This document shows, in pieces, positions 9,572 through 17,968 of a DNA stretch of 64,000 bases. Under the pieces are notes generated by a model that searched no databases, was not told the origin of the DNA, and saw only the letters and a program-made list of their open reading frames with translations. The DNA is taken from contig WYBA01000313.1 in the NCBI GenBank assembly GCA_011526095.1, positions 21,865-85,864 on the forward strand, in the 5' to 3' direction. Position 1 is the first letter of the stretch. Each line of letters begins with the position of its first letter. This stretch comes from Myxococcales bacterium. GTDB taxonomy: Bacteria; Myxococcota_A; Polyangia; Haliangiales; Haliangiaceae. A program made the position numbers and the translations under genes.

Positions 9572-10501
9572 TCACAATGGACAGACGATGCCGAACGAGC
9601 CGCCGCCGACCGCCGGGTAGCGGTAGGTCGAGGCGAAGCACATCTCGTCGTCGGAGGAGTCGCCGAACGGCACGGGCGCGCCGGTGTCGTTGTCGTAGGT
9701 GCACACGATCTCGACGCGATCCCCGGCCGCGAGCTCGAGCTGGTCGATCGGGTAGTAGCGCTGCTCGGCGAACGAGTACGGCCCGTCGTGGATGACGACG
9801 TCGCCGGCGGCGCGCCGCGCCGTCACCAGCGCGTGGGTCCCGAGCTGGTGCATGTGCGGGTTGACCATGAACAGCGTCGCCGGCTGGCTCATCGTGCAAC
9901 CGCCGGTGACCGTGTCGGTGCCCTCGGCGACCGTGAAGTTGACCGGGCCCATCAGCACGATCTCCGCCTCGACGACGCTGCCGACCTCGGCCGCGGGCAC
10001 GCGCTCGATCAGGACCTCGGACGTGCCGACCAGATCCTCGCTGGGGTTGGTGTTGTAGAGGTGCAGGTTGAGCAGCAGCTGCTTGCCCGCCGGCACCTTG
10101 ACCGCGACGCCGTCGGGCATCGTGATGTCGTTGGTGCCGACCGCCGCGCCGTAGACCATCGCCGGCTGGTTGGTGCCCGCGCCGCACGCGAACGGCCCGT
10201 CGGGACCGTCGGGATCGCCGACGGTCAGCACGGTGTGGTGGCTGCCCAGCGGCGCGGTCGCGCGGAACGACTTGATCCACACGTCCTCGGTGACGGTCAG
10301 CCGCTCGCACATGTACATCTCGCCCGGCGGCAGCGTCCAGCTCGAGCTGATCAGCGCCTCCCAGCCCTCCGGCAGCGGCATCGCGTCGGGGGGCGTCGGG
10401 TCGTCGTCGTCGTCCCCGACGTCGTCGCCGCTCCCCGGGCTGGAGCACGCGGTAGCGGACGCGATGACGAGCGAGCACAGCGAGCACACGAACCGGCGCA
10501 T
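9572..10501 (-). CDS. lipoprotein resembling type II copper ascorbate-dependent monooxygenases
   Basis: A 309-residue lipoprotein: lipobox ASATAC with Cys19, then an Asp-rich linker. The mature part has copper ligands placed like those of peptidylglycine hydroxylating/dopamine monooxygenases. H88-H89 (SHHTV) and H147 (NLHLYN) would form CuH; H216/H218 (PHMHQLGTH) with H223 and M287 (DDEMCF) would form CuM. Spacing and order agree with that family, and paired Cys residues could be disulfides. The substrate is unknown and may not be a peptide. It is divergent from apaG across 69 bases. Confidence 0.7.
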   Translation of the reverse strand: MRRFVCSLCSLVIASATACSSPGSGDDVGDDDDDPTPPDAMPLPEGWEALISSSWTLPPGEMYMCERLTVTEDVWIKSFRATAPLGSHHTVLTVGDPDGPDGPFACGAGTNQPAMVYGAAVGTNDITMPDGVAVKVPAGKQLLLNLHLYNTNPSEDLVGTSEVLIERVPAAEVGSVVEAEIVLMGPVNFTVAEGTDTVTGGCTMSQPATLFMVNPHMHQLGTHALVTARRAAGDVVIHDGPYSFAEQRYYPIDQLELAAGDRVEIVCTYDNDTGAPVPFGDSSDDEMCFASTYRYPAVGGGSFGIVCPL

Positions 10502-10570
10502 GAGACCTCCTCGATGAGGCGCCGACCATAGCGCCTTTCCACCGGCGCCGTCTTGCGGCAGATTCCGGGC

Positions 10571-10993
10571 GTGCGCCCCACCATCGCCGAGCCCACCTCG
10601 TCCGCGATCACCGACGGCATCCGGGTGACCGTGCGCGCGCAGTACCTGGCCGACCAGTCATCGCCCCGCGACGACCGCTACGTGTTCGCGTACACCGTGC
10701 GCATCGTCAACGAGGGCGAGCGCCCCGCCCAGCTGCGGACGCGCCACTGGGTGATCACGGACGCCCGCGGCGTGATCGAGGAGGTCCGCGGCGACGGCGT
10801 GGTCGGCGAGCAGCCGAGGCTCGCGCCCGGGCAGACCTTTCAATACACCTCGGGCTGCGTGCTGCAGACCGCGGTCGGCACGATGCACGGCAGCTACCGG
10901 ATGTTCCGTGACGACGGCTCGGCGTTCGACGCCGAGATCGCGGCGTTCTCGCTCGCCTCGCCGGTGACCGATCGCGCCGCCAGCCTCAATTGA
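10571..10993 (+). CDS. apaG: ApaG-domain protein
   Basis: A 140-residue single-domain ApaG protein (immunoglobulin-like fold), found near Co2+/Mg2+ homeostasis and diadenosine-tetraphosphate functions in other bacteria; its biochemical role is not settled. Family hallmarks run in order: FAYTVRIVNEG, RHWVITDARG, GVVGEQPRLAPGQTFQYTSG, and MHGSYRM near the C-terminus. GTG at 10571 was chosen because it gives the family length; a TTG six codons upstream is also in frame. It stands alone, without the ksgA or apaH genes that accompany it in enterobacteria. Confidence 0.9.
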   Translation: MRPTIAEPTSSAITDGIRVTVRAQYLADQSSPRDDRYVFAYTVRIVNEGERPAQLRTRHWVITDARGVIEEVRGDGVVGEQPRLAPGQTFQYTSGCVLQTAVGTMHGSYRMFRDDGSAFDAEIAAFSLASPVTDRAASLN

Positions 10994-11078
10994 CCTGCGA
11001 TTCCAGCGACCTGGCCCCGTCTGCCCCGAGGCGCACAAATCACCAAGCCAACCGCCCGCCCGTGCGTCTAAAGTACCG

Positions 11079-11756
11079 ATGTCGATGACGAACGCCCAGC
11101 GCGAGGGGGCCGCCGCCGCGGCCCTCGTGGCCCGCGCCAAGGCGGGTGACGTGCGGGCGTTCGAGGAGCTCGTCCGCCGCTACCGCCATCGCATCGTCGC
11201 GCTCGCGCTCCACCTCACCGGCTCGCGCAGCGAGGCCGAGGACATCGCCCAGGACGTGTTCCTCGGCGCGTTCCGGGCGCTCGACGGGTTCGAGGGCCGC
11301 AGCGAGTTCTTCACCTGGGTCTACCGCATGGCGGTGAACCGCTCGCTCAACAACCGGCGCAACCGGATGCGGCGTGGCGAGGAGTCGCTCGAGCACCGCG
11401 AGCACGACCCGCGCATCGATCTCGCCGTCGAGGTCGACGCCGGCGGCGATCCGCGACGCGCCGCCGAGCTGCGCCAGACCTACGGGCGCCTGCTGCGCGC
11501 GCTCGACTCGCTGCCGCTGGAGATGCGCACGTCGGTCGTGCTGGTGTCGCTGCAGGGCATGTCGCACGGCGAGGCCGCGGTCGTGCAGCGCTGCTCCGAG
11601 GGGACGATCGCGTGGCGGATGCACGAGGCGCGGCGCCGCCTGCACGAGGCGATGGGACCCGATCGCGTGCCCCGTCGGCGCGCCGGGCTGTCGGCGCACC
11701 TCGAGGGCCTGCTCGCCGAGGTCGGCCTGCCGGCGCTCGAGCCCGGCCGTAGCTGA
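11079..11756 (+). CDS. ECF-type RNA polymerase sigma factor
   Basis: A 225-residue group 4 (ECF) sigma-70 factor. Region 2 spans about residues 20-90: AFEELVRRYRHRIVALALHLTGSRSEAEDIAQDVF, then FFTWVYRMAVN, the -10 recognition helix. Region 4 spans about 135-195: LDSLPLEMRTSVVLVSLQGMSHGEAA, then a recognition helix with a TIAWRMHEARRRL tail. About 30 extra residues follow region 4. No anti-sigma factor gene is adjacent, so control may be by promoter or by a distant partner. A TAAAGT hexamer ends only five bases before the ATG, suggesting a very short or absent leader. Confidence 0.9.
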   Translation: MSMTNAQREGAAAAALVARAKAGDVRAFEELVRRYRHRIVALALHLTGSRSEAEDIAQDVFLGAFRALDGFEGRSEFFTWVYRMAVNRSLNNRRNRMRRGEESLEHREHDPRIDLAVEVDAGGDPRRAAELRQTYGRLLRALDSLPLEMRTSVVLVSLQGMSHGEAAVVQRCSEGTIAWRMHEARRRLHEAMGPDRVPRRRAGLSAHLEGLLAEVGLPALEPGRS

Positions 11757-11959
11757 CTCGCCGCGGCGCGCGCGCATCGACGGAGCTCGACGGCGGACGG
11801 GGCGATCGCCCTGTGCAACCCCCGTCATCCACGTCACACGAAGTAAGACTCTCCCGCGGTCCTCACCCGCATCTGGCTTGATTTGACCGCGCCGGTGCAG
11901 TCCCATGCGAGTGCCCGCGGTGGAGGGACCGCATGCGGGCGCACCTAGGGGAGCCTGAC

Positions 11960-14900
11960 ATGACGAAGTCTGGACTACCGCTGACGGCGATCGCCGTCGC
12001 GGCGACGAACCTGTTCGGTTGCGGCGGTGGCTGCGATGGCATGACCCCGATCCCCGGCGGCTTCCCGTCGGCGGAGCGCACCGCCAACGCCGGCCAGGTC
12101 CGCGTGTCGCAGAGCGGCCTCGCGGCGATCAGCGCGGATCCGGCGGCGCTGGTCGGCGGGCTGCTCGGCGACGGCACGGGCCTCACGTTCGACGTCCCGG
12201 CCGACTGCGCCGGCACGCCGACGATCTGCTGCCCCGGCGGCGCGCCGATCTCGCCGTGCGGCCCGATCGAGATCGACCTCGAGGCGCAGCCCGGCGACGA
12301 GCCGCGGCTGGTGCTCGACCCGGTGACCGGCGCGTCCCGGCTCGACGTCACGCTGCGCGCGCGCGTCCGCACGCTGTCCAACGTCCCGGTCGGGATCTCG
12401 TCGGACTGCGGCCTGGTGATCGACACCGAGCCCGGGTCCGACCCGGACATCCGCATGCAGCTGCCGATCAACTTCGTCCAGGACGCCGAGGCGGGCACGA
12501 CCCGCGTCGAGGTCGGCGACGCGACGATCACGCAGCTCACCACCGACGACGTCGACCTCTCCGGCGACATCATCTGCGAGCTCGCCGGGCTCGGCATCGG
12601 CCTGTTCATCGACACGCTGGTGTCGACGTTCGAGGACGCGATCGGCGGCGCCGTCGGCGATCAGGTGTGCAAGGCGTGCCCGACCGGCGACGTCGCGGAG
12701 TGCGGCCCGTTCGCGGCGGCGTGCACCGACAACGTCTGCATGAAGGCCGACGACACGTGCCTGCAGGAGCTGGGGCTGACCGGGCGGATGGCCGGCAGCG
12801 CGCTGTTCGCGACGCTGTCGCCGGGCACCACGGGCTCGATCGACCTCTACGAGGTCGCCGGCGGCTACGCCACCACCAACCAGGAGGGCCTCGCGCTCGG
12901 CCTGCTCGGCGGCATGCTGCCCGCCGGCGCGCCGCGCGACCGGTGCGGCCCGCCGGCGACCGCGCCGACCCCGGCGACGATCCCGCAGTCGTCGTTCTTC
13001 CAGGGCAACACCCGCCCCGACACCGGCGCGCCGTTCGACCTCGCGATCGGCATCCACGAGTCGCAGCTCGACGACTTCGCCTACGCCGCCTACGACGGCG
13101 GCCTGTTGTGCCTGACGCTGACCACCGCGGCGGTCGACCTCTTGACCACCGACACGATCGGCCTGGTCGCGCCGTCGCTCGGCGACCTCGTCGAGGATCC
13201 GGCGCCGGTCGCGATCGGCCTGCGACCGCAGAGCCCGCCGACGATCACGCTCGGCACGAACACGTTCGTCGACGACGGCAACGGCGGCACGACGCTGGGC
13301 GATCCGCTGCTCACGATCACGTTCACGGCGATGGAGCTCGACATGTTCGCCGCGATCGAGGACCAGTACGTCCGGCTGTTCACGGTCGTCACCGACGTGA
13401 CCCTGCCGATCGGCCTGCAGGTCGACGCGCTGGGCGAGCTGACGCCCGTGCTGGGCGACGTCGAGGACGCGTTCACCAACATCTCGGTGAAGAACAGCGA
13501 GGCCCTGCTGGAGACGCCCGAACAGCTCGCCGACGTCTTCCCCACCCTGCTGTCGTTCGCCCTGCCCCAGCTCACCGGCGCGCTCGGAGGGTTCGCCCTG
13601 CCCGAGCTCGCCGGCCTGTCGATCGACGTCACCGACATCACCGCCGTCGACGGTCTGTCGTTCATGGCGATCTTCGCCGAGCTCTCGGTCGCGACGATGG
13701 CGGCGCCGGCGCCCGACGCGCCCGGCGTCGGGGCCGACGCCCGCGTCGTCACCGCGGCGACGCTCGCCTCGGTCGAGGAGCCCGACCTCGAGGTCGCGGC
13801 CGATCCGTCGCGGTGGGACCGCGCGTCGCGGCCGCGCGCCGTGCTCGAGCTCGGCGGCGACCAGCCGGGGCTGGAGTGGTCGATCCGCGTCGACGGCGGC
13901 GTGTGGTCGGCGTGGAGCGCGGCGACGCGGGTGACCGTGTCGCCGCGCAGCTTCTGGCTGCCGGGCACGCACCGCATCGAGGTGATCGCGCGCCGCGCCG
14001 GGCAGGCGCGCACCGCCGACCTGTCGCCGGTGGTGCTCGACCTGCCGCTGGGTGACGCGCTCGTGCGCGCGCCGCGCGCCGAGCTCGACCGTGCCCGCGC
14101 GGGCGGCGGCCGCGGGTTCCACGGCCAGGCCGGCGAGTCCGGCTGCGGCTGCGCGAGCGGCCAGGCCGGCGCGGGCGACGGCCTGCTGCTCGCGATCGCG
14201 GGCGTGTGGCTGGTGCGCCGCCGCCGCCGCGTCACCGCGCGGCGCGCCGCGCTCGCGGTGGTCGCGGCCGGCGCGCTGACCGGCCCGGGCTGCAACTGCG
14301 GCAGCGATCCCGCGCCGTGCGGCGACGTGGACTGCCTCGACGGCGAGGTCGCGCGCGGCGCGACCGGCCGGTGGAACGACGTCGCGTCCGACGGCACGCG
14401 CACCGTGATCACGACCTACGACCGCGGCCTGGGGGACCTCGTCCTGATCGACCGCGGCGGCGAGGCCGACACCTACACCGTCGTCGACGGCGTCCCGGCC
14501 GACGTCGAGCCCACCTACGATCCATCGACGTATCGCGGCGGCGTCGAGGGCGCCGGCCCCGACGTCGGCGCGTGGACCTCGGTCGCGCTCCACGACGGGC
14601 GCGCCCGCGTCGCCTACCAGGACCGCGACGCCGGCGCGCTCAAGTTCGCGTACGAGGGCGACGACGGCGCGTGGCACAGCCACGTCGTCGACGCCGAGGC
14701 CGACGTCGTCACGGGCCGCTACGCCTCGCTCGCGATCGCCGGCGGCAACCCGGCGATCGCGTACATGGCCACCGGGATCAGCGACGGCGCCGGCGGGTTC
14801 AAGAACGAGCTGCGGCTCGCCCGCGCCTCGGCCGCGCAGCCCGGTGACAACGACTGGACGGTCAGCGTGCTCGCCGAGGGCCCGGCCAGCTGCGCCGGGC

Positions 14901-15622
14901 TGTGCACCGGCGGCCAGAGCTGCGCGGTCGGCGCCGTCGACGGCGATCCGCCGGTGTGCGTCAGCGAGACGTCGGACTGCGGCGACGGCTGCGCCGACGG
15001 CGAGGTGTGCGTCTCGGGCGCGTGCCGCGAGGAGCTCCCCGAGCCGACGGTGACCTCGCTGCCCGACGGGGTCGGGCTGTTCGCCGACGCGCTGGCGCTG
15101 CCCGACGGGCGGCTCGCGGTCGTCCACTACGACCGCGTGCGCACGGCGCTGGTCCTGCTGGTCGAGAGCGGCGGCAGCTTCGCCGAGACCGTGCTCGACG
15201 GCGCCGACGGCGCGGACCGCGGGATGTGGGCGACGTCCGTCGTCGACGCCAGCGGCATGATCCACGTCGCCTACCAGGAGGCGCTCGGCGACCAGCTCTA
15301 CTACACCAACTGGAACGGCGCCCCCGGCGCGGTCGAGCTCGTCGACGACGGCGTGCGCGAGGGCGACCGGCCGCACCCGGTCGGCGCGGGCGCGGCGATC
15401 TACCTCGAGGGCGCCTCGCCCGTGGTCGCCTACCAGGACGGGCTGAAGGGCGACCTCGTCCGCGCGACGCGCGGCGGCCCCGGCGCGTGGGCGCGCGCCG
15501 ACGTCGCCACCGGCGCGCCGCTCGATGGCTTCCACGTCGCCGCGGACGCCGCGGGCACGACGCTGGTGTGGGAGCGGATCGACGCCGCCGCCAGCCCGCT
15601 CGGCGTGCTGGTGATCGAGTAG
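11960..15622 (+). CDS. large surface lipoprotein with internal MYXO-CTERM tail and second secretion signal
   Basis: A 1220-residue product of unknown function that reads as two secreted proteins in one frame. Residues 1-18 form a lipoprotein signal (NLFGC, followed by Cys-rich CGGGC). Residues 20-720 are strand-rich with several disulfide-type Cys clusters. A segment around 725-757 matches a MYXO-CTERM tag: GCGCA, a short hydrophobic stretch ending AIAGVWLV, then RRRRR. It is followed directly, without a stop, by a second signal-like stretch (AALAVVAAGALTGPGC). Then come beta-propeller-like repeats (VAYQDRDAG, VAYQEALGD, VAYQDG) and an EGF-like Cys-rich insert (CADGEVCVSGACRE). A GTG near 14212 could start the second half separately. 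ATG at 11960 has an AGGGGAG ribosome site. Confidence 0.7.
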   Translation: MTKSGLPLTAIAVAATNLFGCGGGCDGMTPIPGGFPSAERTANAGQVRVSQSGLAAISADPAALVGGLLGDGTGLTFDVPADCAGTPTICCPGGAPISPCGPIEIDLEAQPGDEPRLVLDPVTGASRLDVTLRARVRTLSNVPVGISSDCGLVIDTEPGSDPDIRMQLPINFVQDAEAGTTRVEVGDATITQLTTDDVDLSGDIICELAGLGIGLFIDTLVSTFEDAIGGAVGDQVCKACPTGDVAECGPFAAACTDNVCMKADDTCLQELGLTGRMAGSALFATLSPGTTGSIDLYEVAGGYATTNQEGLALGLLGGMLPAGAPRDRCGPPATAPTPATIPQSSFFQGNTRPDTGAPFDLAIGIHESQLDDFAYAAYDGGLLCLTLTTAAVDLLTTDTIGLVAPSLGDLVEDPAPVAIGLRPQSPPTITLGTNTFVDDGNGGTTLGDPLLTITFTAMELDMFAAIEDQYVRLFTVVTDVTLPIGLQVDALGELTPVLGDVEDAFTNISVKNSEALLETPEQLADVFPTLLSFALPQLTGALGGFALPELAGLSIDVTDITAVDGLSFMAIFAELSVATMAAPAPDAPGVGADARVVTAATLASVEEPDLEVAADPSRWDRASRPRAVLELGGDQPGLEWSIRVDGGVWSAWSAATRVTVSPRSFWLPGTHRIEVIARRAGQARTADLSPVVLDLPLGDALVRAPRAELDRARAGGGRGFHGQAGESGCGCASGQAGAGDGLLLAIAGVWLVRRRRRVTARRAALAVVAAGALTGPGCNCGSDPAPCGDVDCLDGEVARGATGRWNDVASDGTRTVITTYDRGLGDLVLIDRGGEADTYTVVDGVPADVEPTYDPSTYRGGVEGAGPDVGAWTSVALHDGRARVAYQDRDAGALKFAYEGDDGAWHSHVVDAEADVVTGRYASLAIAGGNPAIAYMATGISDGAGGFKNELRLARASAAQPGDNDWTVSVLAEGPASCAGLCTGGQSCAVGAVDGDPPVCVSETSDCGDGCADGEVCVSGACREELPEPTVTSLPDGVGLFADALALPDGRLAVVHYDRVRTALVLLVESGGSFAETVLDGADGADRGMWATSVVDASGMIHVAYQEALGDQLYYTNWNGAPGAVELVDDGVREGDRPHPVGAGAAIYLEGASPVVAYQDGLKGDLVRATRGGPGAWARADVATGAPLDGFHVAADAAGTTLVWERIDAAASPLGVLVIE

Positions 15623-15635
15623 CCGCCCAGCGGGC

Positions 15636-16211
15636 TCAGCCCGTCCGCGCCACGCCCGACAGGCTCACCATGTAGTCGTGGCGCGCGCCGTCCTTGACGA
15701 AGTCCTGGATCGCGCGCGCCAGCGCCGCGCTGATCAGGCCGATCATCGGCAGGTGCTCGCCGCCCTCGCACGTCGCCTGGCCGGCGACGTCCTCGCGGTC
15801 GGCGACGAACCGCTCGTCCCAGCGGACGAGGCCGAACGTGCCGTCCGCCGCGAGCGCGGCGTGCACCAGCGGGAGCTGGCGCGCGCGCGCCGCCTCGGAC
15901 AGCACGTTGCGGCTGTCGGCGTTGTCGAAGCAGTCGACCGCGAGGTCGCAGCCGTCGAGCAGCTGCGCGGCGTTGTTCGCGACCAGGCGCACCGGGGCCG
16001 CCTCGGCCCTGGTGCCCCAGAAGTTCGCGAGCTGCAGCCGCGCCGCCTCGGCCTTGTTCTTGCCGACCGACGGCTTGACGAACCACTGCGCGGCGAGGTT
16101 CTTCGACTCGACGCGATCGAAGTCGACCAGCCGCAGCTCGACGCCGAGGCTGCGGCACAGCGCGACCGTGGTCGAGCCGAGCGCGCCGACGCCGCACACG
16201 ACGACGCGCAT
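15636..16211 (-). CDS. minimal E1/ThiF-like adenylyltransferase
   Basis: Predicted ATP-dependent activator of the adjacent ubiquitin-like protein, by C-terminal adenylation. The 191-residue product is little more than the Rossmann core: GVGALGS near the start, VDFDRVESKNLAAQW (ATP-binding Asp, Asn and Arg-finger region), GKNKAEAA with the conserved Lys, and DCFDNADSRN. It is shorter than ThiF/MoeB (about 245 residues) and lacks their paired CxxC zinc ligands. The only Cys in the crossover region is in QATCEGGEH, the candidate thioester site. The ATG overlaps the ubiquitin-like gene stop (TGATG); a GTG one codon upstream is equally possible. It is the last gene of the operon. Confidence 0.88.
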   Translation of the reverse strand: MRVVVCGVGALGSTTVALCRSLGVELRLVDFDRVESKNLAAQWFVKPSVGKNKAEAARLQLANFWGTRAEAAPVRLVANNAAQLLDGCDLAVDCFDNADSRNVLSEAARARQLPLVHAALAADGTFGLVRWDERFVADREDVAGQATCEGGEHLPMIGLISAALARAIQDFVKDGARHDYMVSLSGVARTG

Positions 16212-16501
16212 CACCGCGCCCCGGCGCCACCGGCGCCCGGCCGCGCGGCGCCCTCGCCGGCGCCGAACGGCACCTTCGGCCGCAGGTAGATCCGCTGCTC
16301 GCCGCGCGCGCCGCGCAGCCGGTCGACGACGAACCCGTCGAACGCGTCGGTGCGCAGGCCGGCGATGTGCAGGCCGCGCACGCCGCCCGAGCGGACCACC
16401 TCGACGGCGATCCGGCGGACGTCGGCGTCGCTCGCCTGGTAGTCGATCTCCAGCTCGTAGTCGGCCGACTGGCCCTGGTAGGTGATGTTGAGGATGGCCA
16501 T
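16211..16501 (-). CDS. ubiquitin-like beta-grasp protein
   Basis: A 96-residue protein whose predicted layout matches a ubiquitin fold: strand AILNITYQG, strand ADYELEID, a helix starting SDADVRRIAVEVVRSG, a GLHIAG strand, and a final QRIYLRPKVPFG strand. A flexible Gly/Ala-rich tail follows, containing GG at 91-92 with AGAR after it. The position between a JAMM isopeptidase and an E1-like enzyme is the main support for a modifier role, because sequence identity to ubiquitin is negligible. It has the best ribosome site of the operon (GAAGGAGAG before ATG), consistent with high expression of a modifier. An alternative is a sulfur-carrier protein. Confidence 0.7.
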   Translation of the reverse strand: MAILNITYQGQSADYELEIDYQASDADVRRIAVEVVRSGGVRGLHIAGLRTDAFDGFVVDRLRGARGEQRIYLRPKVPFGAGEGAARPGAGGAGAR

Positions 16502-16520
16502 GGTGTCTCTCCTTCTTCCT

Positions 16521-16916
16521 TCACATGCCCGAGGCGAGCCGCAAGGTCGCGGCCCACCACGGCTCGGGGATCACATCGAACGTCCGCCCGCCGTCGCGGG
16601 CGATCATCTTGCCGGGCGCCGCCACCGAGTAACGCAGGACCCGGCCGAGCGCGCTATCGAGCGCCGCCATCGTCGTCTCGTCCTCGGTGGAGAACGCCGC
16701 CGGTCCGACCGGGTGGCTGTGGGCGATCTCGACCAGATCGGCGCGGCGCGCCCAGATCGCCTCCCACCGCGCGCGCGAGTCGGGCAGCGCGACCGGGCTG
16801 TCCGACGCGTCGGACCACAGGATCACGTCGCCGCGCCCGATCAGGAAGCACACCTCGCGCCGGCGCGCCGGCCTCGTCGCTGGCTGGGTCGTCTGGGACG
16901 TCTGGTCGCTCGCCAT
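16521..16916 (-). CDS. JAB/MPN (JAMM) metallo-isopeptidase
   Basis: A 131-residue zinc peptidase of the JAMM family. The metal site is intact: E21 (EVCFLIG), H66 and H68 (HSHP) and D79, giving HxH-x10-D with S76 in the S-x-x-D part. Relatives remove ubiquitin-like modifiers or trim their C-terminal tails. The small size, without insertions, is typical of prokaryotic JAB proteins coded with ubiquitin-like and E1 genes. It is preceded by a six-base gap and followed by the ubiquitin-like gene after 19 bases. Predicted cytoplasmic; it has a 20-residue polar N-terminal tail. Confidence 0.9.
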   Translation of the reverse strand: MASDQTSQTTQPATRPARRREVCFLIGRGDVILWSDASDSPVALPDSRARWEAIWARRADLVEIAHSHPVGPAAFSTEDETTMAALDSALGRVLRYSVAAPGKMIARDGGRTFDVIPEPWWAATLRLASGM

Positions 16917-16922
16917 GTCGCG

Positions 16923-17921
16923 TCACCGCCGCGTGATGTTGAGGTGGTCCTCGTCGATCGCCTCGCGGATCACCGACGGCAGCGAGTCGAGCGTGACCTC
17001 GCGATCCGCGCCCGCCAGGCAGATGCCGGCGTCGTAGACCTGGAGCGTCTCGCTGTCGACGACCGTGATGAACCGGTTGCTCATGAACGCGAACGTCACC
17101 TCGAGGTTGGCGCCCTTGCGCCGCGCGTCGATCATCCGGGCGCCGGCCGCCGCGAGCGCGGCGTCCGCGCGCTCGATCGGCGTGCCGTGGGTGCGCCGCG
17201 CCCGCGCCTGCCGCGCCACCTCGGCGAGCCGCGCCTGGTGGCGCGCCTCGTTGGCGGCGATCTCGGCCCGGCGCAGCCGCTCGGCGACCTCGGCCTCGTG
17301 ACGCCGGCGCGCCTCGACGAGGTGCGCCAGCCACGCCTCGGCCGCGGCGCGCCCGCCGTCGGCGAACGTCACCGCGTGCGCCCGCGCCTCGGTGGCCGAG
17401 ACCTCGACGCCGAGCCCGCGCGCGACCCGGTGCACGACCGCGAAGCCATAGGCCGCGCGCAGCGACGGCGCCGCGCCCTTGACGTCGGCGATCGAGCCGA
17501 GCGCGTCGAGCGCGAGCCGCGCCTGCTCCTCGGCCTCGTCGTCGAAGTCGATCGAGCCCAGCACGACCTCGCCGCCGTACCAGCGGCGCCCGGTGCACCG
17601 GCCGAGCGGCGCCGGCTCCTCGTCGGGCGGCAGCGCGACGCGCTCGGCGTCGCGGCCGCTGACGAAGATCCAGCCGTCGATCCAGTGACCGCGCACCGCC
17701 GGCAGGGCGTCGAGCACCTCCGCCCCGGGCGCCGACGCCGGCGCCGCGAGCGTCGCCCGCCGCCCCGCGACGGACACCTCGTACCATCCAGGCGCCGCGG
17801 GTGCGGCCGACGCCGCGACCGGCTGCACGCGCAGCCGGCGCGACGCCGCCTCGACGCGCGTGCCACCGAAGTACGGCAGCACGAGCGTCTCGGTCTTGCC
17901 GAGGAAGTCGCGGAAGTCCAT
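16923..17921 (-). CDS. unknown protein of the ubiquitin-like operon, possible E2-like C-terminus
   Basis: A 332-residue product not recognised as a known family. The N-terminal about 190 residues are mixed alpha/beta. Residues about 195-255 form a charged Ala/Arg/Glu coiled coil (RRRHEAEVAERLRRAEIAA). A compact C-terminal domain follows: NLEVTFAFMSNRFITVVD strands, then VYDAGICLAG with C301, then LDSLPSVIREAI. Order and spacing recall the strand-Cys-helix core of E2 conjugating enzymes (GxxCL then a helix), but the usual HPN motif is absent, so the comparison is speculative. Between the VWA and JAMM genes, it is the natural place for the missing E2 or for an adaptor. No membrane segment or signal. 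Confidence 0.6.
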   Translation of the reverse strand: MDFRDFLGKTETLVLPYFGGTRVEAASRRLRVQPVAASAAPAAPGWYEVSVAGRRATLAAPASAPGAEVLDALPAVRGHWIDGWIFVSGRDAERVALPPDEEPAPLGRCTGRRWYGGEVVLGSIDFDDEAEEQARLALDALGSIADVKGAAPSLRAAYGFAVVHRVARGLGVEVSATEARAHAVTFADGGRAAAEAWLAHLVEARRRHEAEVAERLRRAEIAANEARHQARLAEVARQARARRTHGTPIERADAALAAAGARMIDARRKGANLEVTFAFMSNRFITVVDSETLQVYDAGICLAGADREVTLDSLPSVIREAIDEDHLNITRR

Positions 17922-17968
17922 CAGACGGGGCTCGACCAGGTTGCGAGAACGCGCGAGGTCGCCAGCGA

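Noticed and set aside
11975..15535. 1186-codon minus-strand frame opposite the large lipoprotein
   Set aside because: Composition (Arg, Ala, Val, Asp without domain pattern) is that of an antisense shadow; the plus strand has signal peptide, Cys clusters and ribosome site.
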